From VFZN01 sp050249615 (lineage in GTDB: Bacteria > Acidobacteriota > Vicinamibacteria > Vicinamibacterales > UBA2999): a stretch of DNA of 32,873 nucleotides. The position numbers and the translations under genes were made by a program. The notes under the pieces were generated by a model. The model had not been told where the DNA came from. It worked only from the letters and a program-made list of their open reading frames with translations, and searched no databases. Below, piece by piece: positions 14,855 through 21,482 of the stretch (within the stretch, counting starts at the first letter, position 1; the number at the start of each line of letters is the position of its first letter). Where the stretch lies: positions 1 to 32,873 of the forward strand of contig JBFWQE010000054.1 in assembly GCA_050249615.1 (NCBI GenBank), in the 5' to 3' direction.

Positions 14855-14931
14855 CCGACGTCGCGCTCCTCTCTCGGTCGGCGGCGGGGGAGCGCGGCGC
14901 CTTCGACGTGATCGCCGCCAGGCACCTCTGG
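14827..14931 (+). pseudogene. possible N-terminal remnant of an ECF sigma factor
   Basis: In the frame beginning at GTG 14827, overlapping the end of the DUF2892 gene, the translation contains DVALLSRSAAGERGAFDVIA, which resembles the first helix of ECF sigma region 2. After ARHLW the similarity ends and a Pro/Arg/Gly-rich translation continues to a stop at 15117. There is no region 2 core or region 4. The rest of 14932-15089 shows no recognisable gene. A decayed sigma gene is the simplest reading, but the match is short. Confidence 0.3.
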
Positions 14932-15089
14932 CCACGCTGCGCCTGCACATGGCGGCCCGTCCCCGGGGCGGGGCCATGGCCGCCTCTGCGCGCCTGGCCG
15001 GCCGACTTCGGCCCCTTCCGCCGGGCCCGGGCGCCGGGCCCCTGCTTGCGGTCGTCTGGGCCGCGTGCCCCGGCCTCGTCGCGACGACA

Positions 15090-15129
15090 ACGTAACGTCG
15101 TTGAAACATCGGTGTAACGGTCGCGTAAT
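15090..15129 (+). promoter_or_regulatory. Pho-box-like site: four 7-mers at 11-bp spacing
   Basis: Four 7-mers repeat every 11 bp: ACGTAAC, TTGAAAC, GTGTAAC and GCGTAAT, separated by GTCG, ATCG and GGTC. Direct 7-bp repeats with 4-bp spacers are the layout bound by PhoB-type regulators. A -10-like GACACT follows 10 bp later (15140-15145), and the porin GTG lies 6 bp beyond it. The downstream gene encodes a phosphate-type porin, which fits Pho control. Confidence 0.55.
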
Positions 15130-15151
15130 CTCGAGCTGGGACACTGAGAGG

Positions 15152-16642
15152 GTGACTCGATACCTCAGTTCCCGACTGGTCGTGACTGCCGCCCTGGCCG
15201 CGGCGATGTTCGTTGCCCCGACGGCCCGCGCCTACGCGGGCAACGAGGCGATGCTCAAGCTGCTGCGGATCCTCCGTGACCGCGGCTCCATCACGGCGGA
15301 GGAGTACGAGGAGCTCCGGCTCGCGGCCGAGCAGCCGGAAGCGGCACCGGCGCCAGCCGTGGCGGCGGCCGAGACGCCGCCCGCTCCCCAGGCGCCCGCG
15401 GCCAGCCCCGTTCTGCCCGCGACCACCGAGGCGCTGGCCACGCGCGTGCAGGCGCTCGAGGCGCAGGTGGCGAAGCAGGACACGGAGATCGTGCGCAAGG
15501 CGCTGGCCAACAAGTGGTACGAGCGGATCGGCTTCCGAGGCTACACCCAATTCCGGTTCAGCACCGCGGGCGCGTCCGACAGCGGGCCCGCCGTCGAGGT
15601 GCCCGCCGACCGGTCGGTGAGCGCGAACGAGACGTTTGGCATCCGGCGCGGCCGCATCGTGTTCAGCGGCGACGTCACCGACCACCTGTACCTCTACGCC
15701 CAGTCTGACTTCAACGGATCGACGGGCGCGGCGGACTTCTCGCTGCAGATGCGGGATCTCTACGCGGACATTGCCTTCGACAAGGCCAAGGCCTTTCGCG
15801 TGCGGCTCGGGCAGTCGAAGGTCCCGTATGGGTGGGTGAACATGCAGTCCAGCCAGAACCGCGCCGCATTCGAGCGGCCCGAGGCGCTCAACAGCGCGGT
15901 CGAGGGCGAGCGCGACTACGGTGCGTACTTCATGTGGGCGCCGCCCGACGCCCGCACGCATTTCCGCGACCTGGTGAGCCGGGGCCTGAAAGGGTCGGGA
16001 GACTACGGCGTGGTCGCGATCGGTCTCTACAACGGCCAGGGCCTGAACCGCCCGGACCTGAACGGCGATCCACACGTCATCGTCCGGGGCAGCTACCCCT
16101 TCAAGCTGGCGAGCGGCCAGTACGTCGAGCTGGGTGTGCAGGCCTACAGGGGCCGGTTCGTGCCGGCGACCCAGGCGATCACGATCGATGGCATCCCGCT
16201 CACCCCCGGTCGGGATGCCGACGGCGTCACCGACGAGCGGGTCGGCCTGTCGGCGGTGTGGTACCCGCAGCCGTTCGGCGTCGAGGCGGAGTGGAACTTC
16301 GGCCGCGGTCCGGAGCTGAGCGACGATCTCCGGACGATCGACGTGCGCTCGCTCCAGGGCGGGTACGTGCAGGCGAGCTACCGTCGGACGGGCACCGCCC
16401 TCGGCACCGTGTTTCCGTTCGTACGGTGGAACTACTACGACGGTGGCCGCAAGTTCGCCCGCAACGCACCGCACCTGAAGGTGAACGAGGTGGACCTCGG
16501 CCTCGAGATGGCGAAGTGGTCCGAGGTCGAACTGGCGATGGTCTACACGCGGACCTTCACGCGCACGCGGACGAGCGCGTTCCCGTACGCCGAGGCGAAG
16601 GGCATCAACCGGCTTGGCGTGCAGGTGCAGTGGAATTACTGA
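15152..16642 (+). CDS. OprO/OprP-type phosphate-selective porin
   Basis: A 496-residue outer-membrane beta-barrel of the Porin_O_P type (PF07396). Residues 1-29 are a signal peptide; residues 30-60 form a helical segment (EAMLKLLRILRDRGSI, then TAEEYEELRLAAE), followed by an Ala/Pro linker and coiled-coil (ATRVQALEAQVAKQD). The barrel begins with GFRGYTQFRF and contains GIRRGRIVFSGDVTDHLYLYAQ, the KVPYGW loop and repeated amphipathic strands, ending in the aromatic residue Y typical of barrels. It probably imports phosphate or other anions. GTG 15152 is chosen for the signal peptide; GAGAGG directly abuts it, too close for a normal Shine-Dalgarno, consistent with a leaderless start. The stop merges with a CGCAG array. 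Confidence 0.88.
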   Translation: MTRYLSSRLVVTAALAAAMFVAPTARAYAGNEAMLKLLRILRDRGSITAEEYEELRLAAEQPEAAPAPAVAAAETPPAPQAPAASPVLPATTEALATRVQALEAQVAKQDTEIVRKALANKWYERIGFRGYTQFRFSTAGASDSGPAVEVPADRSVSANETFGIRRGRIVFSGDVTDHLYLYAQSDFNGSTGAADFSLQMRDLYADIAFDKAKAFRVRLGQSKVPYGWVNMQSSQNRAAFERPEALNSAVEGERDYGAYFMWAPPDARTHFRDLVSRGLKGSGDYGVVAIGLYNGQGLNRPDLNGDPHVIVRGSYPFKLASGQYVELGVQAYRGRFVPATQAITIDGIPLTPGRDADGVTDERVGLSAVWYPQPFGVEAEWNFGRGPELSDDLRTIDVRSLQGGYVQASYRRTGTALGTVFPFVRWNYYDGGRKFARNAPHLKVNEVDLGLEMAKWSEVELAMVYTRTFTRTRTSAFPYAEAKGINRLGVQVQWNY

Positions 16643-16880
16643 CGCAGGACGCAGATGACGCAGATGGCGCAGATGGCACGGATAACGCCCACGAGATCTC
16701 GATAGCTAACCCGTCCGGCGTGATGGGACTGCAACCGCACCACTGGTGCCTGACGCGCGAGCGGACGTGGGCGAGGCCCTTGCCGCGCCACCCGACGCAT
16801 GCCGGCCGCCTCCGCCCCATCTGCGCCATCTGCGCCATCTGCGTTATCTGCGTCCATCTGCGGCTCCCCGCATCTGTGTC
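16640..16880. repeat. inverted CGCAGATGG arrays flanking a 120-bp centre
   Basis: The porin TGA begins CGCAGGACGCAGATGACGCA and on (16640-16675). Complementary CCATCTGCG units fill about 16805-16872. The halves can pair over roughly 35 bp. The interior (16683-16800) has no gene or similarity I recognise. Confidence 0.85.
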
Positions 16881-16886
16881 TACAAT
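16881..16886 (+). promoter_or_regulatory. -10 element (TACAAT) for a probable leaderless mRNA
   Basis: TACAAT lies 7 bp before the GTG of the L,D-transpeptidase gene, directly after the array. No -35 and no useful Shine-Dalgarno are visible. Confidence 0.5.
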
Positions 16887-16893
16887 CGGGGTC

Positions 16894-18603
16894 GTGGGTA
16901 TTCGCCGACTCATCAGCGTCCTTTCGACGTGCGGGCTGCTGGCCTGCGCGGATGCGTCGACCTCCTCCTCCGCTACCGCTGCGCGGCCGCACGCGGAGCG
17001 GCCCCTGATCCAGGTATCGGCGGAGGAGCGCGTCGCGGCGTTCCGCGCCGTCCTGGGTGAGGAGGACGCGGCGCTGGGCATCCGGACCGGGGTCGAGCGA
17101 AGGCAGCTCGAGTCGTTGTACAGCATCGCGGAGCCCGCGTTCCTCTGGGTGGACGCGACAGGGCAGCCGAGCCAGGCCGCGCGCGAGGCGCTGGCCTGGC
17201 TCGCGGATGCGGCGTCGGAGGGGCTCGATCCGGGCGACTATACCGCGACCGATCTCGGGCGGCTGGCCGCCGTGCTCGGCGGCGAAGGCGGGCCCGACGT
17301 CGCGACCATCGCGCGCTTCGACACCGGCCTGAGCCTGGGCCTGCTGCGCTACTGGCGCGACCTGCACATGGGGCGTGTCGATCCGCGTGCAGTGGGGTTC
17401 CGCATGAACGCGCCAGTCGACGATCACGACTTCGCGGCGATGCTCCGGGAGGCGCTGGCAGGGAACCGGCTGGGCGGCGCAACCGAGGAGCTCAGGCCGC
17501 CGCTGGCGCTCTATCGGGGGCTCGTGGCCGCGCTGGCCACGTATCGGCGCCTCGCCGAGGCCGACGCGCGCCCCTTGACGCTGGCGGTCCCCAGGATGTC
17601 AGTGAAGCCCGGGGCGCCCTTCGACGCCGTCGGGCCGCTCGTCGAGCGCCTGCGCCTGCTGGGTGACCTGCCCCCCGAGGCCTCCGCTCCTGCGGACATG
17701 GCCACGTACGACGGCATGCTCGTGGAGGGCGTCACCCGCTTCCAGATGCGGCACGGACTCGAGCCCGACGGCGTGCTGGGCCGCTCGACCGTTGCCGCGC
17801 TGAACGTGCCGCTCGACCACCGGGTCCGGCAGATGGAGCTGGCCCTGGAGCGCCTCCGCTGGCTGCCGCACCTGCGCGAGGACGGCTTCCTGGCCGTCAA
17901 CATCCCGATGTTCAGGCTGTGGGGCTGGGGCGATGTCCCGCCCGATGGCATGCCCGCGTTCGACATGGCCGTGATCGTGGGGAAGGCGTTGAACACGCAG
18001 ACGCCGGTGTTCGTGGAGGAGATGCGACACATCATCTTCCGGCCGTACTGGAACGTGCCGCGATCGATCCTGCGCGGCGAGATCCTTCCGGCGATCGCGC
18101 GCGATCCGCAGTACCTGGCGCGCAACGACATGGAGATCGTCGCCGGCGAGAGCGACGACGCGCGGCGCGTGGCGGCGGACGAGGAGGGCCTGGCAGGCCT
18201 TCGGGAGGGCCGCTACCGCGTGCGCCAGCGCCCCGGACCGAAGAACTCGCTGGGGCTCGTGAAGTTCGTCTTCCCGAACGACGAGGCCGTTTACATGCAC
18301 GGCACGCCTGCCGTGTCGCTCTTCGGGCGCCCACGGCGTGACTTCAGTCACGGCTGCATCCGCGTGGAGGATCCGGTGAAGCTGGCCGCGTGGGTGCTGC
18401 GCGATCACCCCGAGTGGACGCGCGATCGGATCCTGGCGGCGATGAACGGCGACCGGTCGGAGCAGGTGAAGCTGAGCCGTCCGGTCCAGGTGGTGCTCTT
18501 CTACCTGACGGCGGTGGTGATGCCGGGAAGTGGCGAGGTGCGCTTCGCGGACGACATCTACGGTCACGACGCGCGCCTCGACCGCGCGCTCGCGACCCGC
18601 TGA
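16894..18603 (+). CDS. L,D-transpeptidase (YcbB/LdtD-like) lipoprotein
   Basis: A 569-residue LdtD-type enzyme that forms 3-3 crosslinks in peptidoglycan. Residues 1-19 form a signal with lipobox LLAC. The N-terminal half is the YcbB-like scaffold domain (PLIQVSAEERVAAFRAVL, GYxLWVDATGQPSQ-like region). A peptidoglycan-binding motif (VTRFQMRHGLEPDGVLG) is at about 270-300. The YkuD catalytic domain carries HGTPAVSLFG and SHGCIRV with nucleophile C488. GTG 16894 is the start that gives the lipoprotein signal and follows TACAAT by 7 bp. The TGA stop is the first triplet of an octamer array. It converges on a MepK-type gene whose enzyme class cuts the crosslinks that LdtD makes. Confidence 0.9.
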   Translation: MGIRRLISVLSTCGLLACADASTSSSATAARPHAERPLIQVSAEERVAAFRAVLGEEDAALGIRTGVERRQLESLYSIAEPAFLWVDATGQPSQAAREALAWLADAASEGLDPGDYTATDLGRLAAVLGGEGGPDVATIARFDTGLSLGLLRYWRDLHMGRVDPRAVGFRMNAPVDDHDFAAMLREALAGNRLGGATEELRPPLALYRGLVAALATYRRLAEADARPLTLAVPRMSVKPGAPFDAVGPLVERLRLLGDLPPEASAPADMATYDGMLVEGVTRFQMRHGLEPDGVLGRSTVAALNVPLDHRVRQMELALERLRWLPHLREDGFLAVNIPMFRLWGWGDVPPDGMPAFDMAVIVGKALNTQTPVFVEEMRHIIFRPYWNVPRSILRGEILPAIARDPQYLARNDMEIVAGESDDARRVAADEEGLAGLREGRYRVRQRPGPKNSLGLVKFVFPNDEAVYMHGTPAVSLFGRPRRDFSHGCIRVEDPVKLAAWVLRDHPEWTRDRILAAMNGDRSEQVKLSRPVQVVLFYLTAVVMPGSGEVRFADDIYGHDARLDRALATR

Positions 18604-18665
18604 GAACCCGAGAACCTGAGAACCCGAGAACCCGAGAACCCGAGAACCCGAGAACCCGAGAACCT
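18601..18665. repeat. octamer array GAGAACCC, 8 units, starting at a stop codon
   Basis: Units TGAGAACC, CGAGAACC repeat in register from the TGA of the transpeptidase gene to 7 bp before the stop of the convergent DUF882 gene. Same family as 112-199 and 5389-5538. The DUF882 transcript would carry the G-rich strand. Confidence 0.9.
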
Positions 18666-18671
18666 CGAGCC

Positions 18672-19208
18672 CTACCACTGCCTGACCCGACCCGTGTCCA
18701 CGTGCACGAAATTCGAAGCCGGGTAGTAGCCCACCCCGCCGCGGCCCGCGGCGAGCGCCGCCTCGCGCAGCTTCGGGAGCGGCACATCCGCCAGGCGGAT
18801 GTCGATGGCCTGTCCCACCATGTGCAGGCTGCGACCGGCGACACCTTCACTGCGGCTGCGCAGCATGGCATTGGTCTTCGGTGAGCGGTAGCCGGAAATC
18901 ACCTGGAAGGGGCGGCTGGTTTCGGTGAGGCGCGTGAGCCCGTGCAGCAGGTCGAGCAGGCCCTGGTCGATCGGGTGGACGTCGCCGGTGCGGAAGTCGC
19001 GCAGGAACTGGTTGACGGTGGCCAGCGCGTCGGGGAGGTAGCGGTTCCCCTGGGCATACTCGACGGTGAGCCTCTCGCCGGTATGCGTGTGCACGAACTT
19101 CAGGGCACGGGTGCCGTCGGTGGCGGCAAGAAGCGCCTGCGGGCGCGCAATCACGGGGATGGCGGCCGCCAGCGTGGCCACGAATCGTCTGCGACACATC
19201 GAGCGCAT
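18672..19208 (-). CDS. DUF882 / MepK-like L,D-endopeptidase, Tat-exported
   Basis: A 178-residue peptidase M15-type protein (PF05951). The N-terminus MRSMCRRRFVATLAAAIPVI is a twin-arginine-type signal. Zinc ligands fall in SLHMVGQAIDI (H and D) and NFVHVDTG (H). The SGYRSPKTNAMLR segment is typical. E. coli MepK (YcbK) of this family cleaves 3-3 crosslinks and is encoded beside ldtD (ycbB); here the two are convergent neighbours. ATG 19208 has GGGAG 5 bp upstream. The upstream extension to 19370 is ignored since a good promoter lies inside it. Confidence 0.9.
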   Translation of the reverse strand: MRSMCRRRFVATLAAAIPVIARPQALLAATDGTRALKFVHTHTGERLTVEYAQGNRYLPDALATVNQFLRDFRTGDVHPIDQGLLDLLHGLTRLTETSRPFQVISGYRSPKTNAMLRSRSEGVAGRSLHMVGQAIDIRLADVPLPKLREAALAAGRGGVGYYPASNFVHVDTGRVRQW

Positions 19209-19293
19209 GGACACTCCCTGACACAAGGACAGCACGGCCACGGAGCCGTGCGGCCCGGACCGGGTGCTGCGCGGGTTGTAACGGGGACGGAAC

Positions 19294-19299
19294 ATTATA
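19294..19299 (-). promoter_or_regulatory. extended -10 promoter (TGCTATAAT) for the DUF882 gene
   Basis: TATAAT on the minus strand with an upstream TGC (extended -10) about 85 bp from the DUF882 ATG. This leader contains a proper Shine-Dalgarno. Confidence 0.55.
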
Positions 19300-19348
19300 G
19301 CACCCGGCCCCGGCTCTGCGTTCGGGGGCCCGGACCTGCTATCTTGGT

Positions 19349-20941
19349 ATGTTCGTGACTGCCGCCGCACAGACGTCCGAGGCCATCGCCCGCGAGGTGG
19401 CCCGCCGCCGCACCTTCGCCATCATCTCGCACCCCGACGCGGGCAAGACCACGCTCACCGAGAAGACGCTGCTCTACGCGGGCGCCATCGAGCTGGCGGG
19501 CGCCGTGCGCGGCAAGAAGGCGCAGCGCCACGCCGTCTCCGACTGGATGGAGATCGAGCGCGAGCGCGGCATCTCCATCACGTCCGCGGCGCTCGAGTTC
19601 GACCTGTTCGACCATCGCGTGACGCTGCTCGACACGCCCGGCCACCGCGACTTCAGCGAGGACACGTATCGGACGCTCCTCGCCGTGGACAGCGTGGTCA
19701 TGGTGATCGACGCGGCCAAGGGCATCGAGAGCCAGACACGGAAGCTGTTCGAGGTGGCGCGGCAGCGCCGCCTGCCGATGCTGACCTTCGTGAACAAGCT
19801 GGACCTGCCCGCGCGCGATCCGCTGGAGCTGCTGGACGAGATCGAGCGCGTGCTGGGCGTGGCCGCGGTGCCGATGAACTGGCCCATCGGCACGGGTGAT
19901 CGCTTCCGCGGGGTGTACGACCTGCAGCGGGACGAGGTGCTCTTCTACGAGCGCACGGGCGGGGCACGCCGCGCGCCGGTGGCCGTGGCCAGCGCCGACG
20001 ATCCGCGCCTGGCCGATCTCATCGGCGAGGAGCGCCGCGGCGAGCTGCTGGAGGCCGTGCACCTGCTCTCGGCGGCGGGCACGCGGTTCGATCGTGAGGC
20101 CTACCTGGCGGGCCGGCAGACCGCGGTGTTCTTCGGGTCGGCACTCTCGAACTTCGGGCTCGAGACCTTCCTCGCGGCGCTCGTGGACCTCGCGCCGCCG
20201 CCGCAGCCGCGCGAGAGCGACATCGGCCTCATCGACCCGGCGTCCACCGACTTCAGCGGGTTCATCTTCAAGATCCAGGCGAACATGAACCCGCGGCACC
20301 GCGACCGCGTGGCCTTCGTGCGGGTGTGCTCGGGGGTGCTTGCCAAGGACATGCTGGTGACCAACGCGAGGCTCGATGCGCCGGTCCGCCTGTCGCGCCC
20401 CAGCCGCTTCTTCGGCCGCGATCGCGAGACGGTGGAGAGTGCCTACCCGGGCGACGTCGTGGGGTTGGTGAACCCGGGACGCTTCGCCATCGGCGACACG
20501 CTGTACACCGGCCCGCGCATGAGGTTTCCCCGCATCCCGCACTTTCCGGCGGAGTTCTTCGGCGCCATGCGCCTCCGCGACGTCAAGTTCAAGCAGTTCG
20601 ACGAGGGCGTCCGCCAGCTCGAGGAGGAAGGCCTCATGCAGGTCGTGTTCCCGATTTTCGGCAAGCGCGAACCCATCCTCGGCGTCGTCGGCGCCCTGCA
20701 ATTCGACATCGTCGAGGCGCGGATGAAGAACGAGTACGGCGTGACGTGCCAGGTGGACAAGCTGCCGCACATCGCCGCGCGGTGGATCGAGAACGACACC
20801 GGCGCGCCGCTGCGGCTGCCGCAGGGCGTGCTGGAAACGGTGGATCGCGACGAGCGTCGCGTCCTGCTGTTCCAGTCGGAGTGGGAAATGCAGTACACGC
20901 TGCGGGAGAACCCGTCGCTGACGCTGCTCGCGGTCGCCTAG
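19349..20941 (+). CDS. prfC: peptide chain release factor 3
   Basis: A 530-residue translational GTPase, full length for RF3, which recycles RF1/RF2 after termination. G1 is SHPDAGKTTLT (about residues 27-37), then RGISITSA (G2), DTPGHRDFSEDTYRTL (G3) and VNKLDLPARDP (G4, NKLD), followed by beta-barrel domains II and III (FIFKIQANMNPRHRDRVAFV; VVFPIFGKREPILGVVGALQ). ATG 19349 lies only 3 bp after TATCTT, so if that is the -10 the mRNA may begin near GTG 19355, giving a start two codons later. It is divergent from the DUF882 gene. Confidence 0.96.
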   Translation: MFVTAAAQTSEAIAREVARRRTFAIISHPDAGKTTLTEKTLLYAGAIELAGAVRGKKAQRHAVSDWMEIERERGISITSAALEFDLFDHRVTLLDTPGHRDFSEDTYRTLLAVDSVVMVIDAAKGIESQTRKLFEVARQRRLPMLTFVNKLDLPARDPLELLDEIERVLGVAAVPMNWPIGTGDRFRGVYDLQRDEVLFYERTGGARRAPVAVASADDPRLADLIGEERRGELLEAVHLLSAAGTRFDREAYLAGRQTAVFFGSALSNFGLETFLAALVDLAPPPQPRESDIGLIDPASTDFSGFIFKIQANMNPRHRDRVAFVRVCSGVLAKDMLVTNARLDAPVRLSRPSRFFGRDRETVESAYPGDVVGLVNPGRFAIGDTLYTGPRMRFPRIPHFPAEFFGAMRLRDVKFKQFDEGVRQLEEEGLMQVVFPIFGKREPILGVVGALQFDIVEARMKNEYGVTCQVDKLPHIAARWIENDTGAPLRLPQGVLETVDRDERRVLLFQSEWEMQYTLRENPSLTLLAVA

Positions 20942-20947
20942 CGCGAC

Positions 20948-21346
20948 TCACGCGCCGAGCAGCCACCAGGCGGCGATGCCGACGAACACGCCGATGACCG
21001 AGTCGGCCAGCGGGCACACCGGTTCTTCACGCTCGATCGCGCGCGGCGGCCTCGTCTGTACCCACGGAAGCATGGCGTCGCACGCGAGCTCGGCGCCAAA
21101 GACGGCGGCCCAGTAGCCCTCGATTGCCTCGGCACGGCTGCCGAGCATCAACACGACCGCACCCAGCGGCACGCTGGCGTAGACGAGCAGGCAGCAGAGT
21201 TCGACGCTCTCGCGCAGCAGCAGCGGCACCCGTCGATAGGCGCCGACCAGACCCGTCCCGCGCAACGCCGCATCGTCGCTGGCAAGCAACCAGCGCTCCA
21301 CGGACACGTGAGGTGCGCCAAGCAGGAGGTCGGTCCAGTCGAGCAT
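20948..21346 (-). CDS. small membrane protein of unknown function
   Basis: A 132-residue protein I do not recognise. Two or three hydrophobic stretches are visible: ELCCLLVYASVPLGAVVLML, a middle GYWAAVFGAELACD segment, and a C-terminal ADSVIGVFVGIAAWWLLG. Arg-rich loops would face the cytoplasm. No signal peptide. It converges on prfC, ending 6 bp from it. TAATCT lies 12 bp before the ATG, with no Shine-Dalgarno, as for other genes here. Codon pattern and length look like a real gene, but there is no family evidence. Confidence 0.6.
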   Translation of the reverse strand: MLDWTDLLLGAPHVSVERWLLASDDAALRGTGLVGAYRRVPLLLRESVELCCLLVYASVPLGAVVLMLGSRAEAIEGYWAAVFGAELACDAMLPWVQTRPPRAIEREEPVCPLADSVIGVFVGIAAWWLLGA

Positions 21347-21410
21347 CCGCAGGCCTGCAGATTATGCGGACTGCGGTGGCCTGTGTGGCGGGGACGATTC
21401 GCCGCCGGGT

Positions 21411-21482
21411 CACTCCCTCTGCGCCCTCTGCGCCATCTGCGGCTTCTGCGGCTTCTGCCCCATCTGCGTCATCTGCGTTCAG
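21411..21482. repeat. CCATCTGCG-family array ending at the TonB receptor stop
   Basis: Degenerate 9-bp units (CTCTGCGCC, CATCTGCGG, CTTCTGCGG, CATCTGCGT) run up to the TonB receptor stop. On the minus strand the junction reads TGAACGCAGATGACGCAG, so the TGA is in register with the repeat. Confidence 0.85.
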
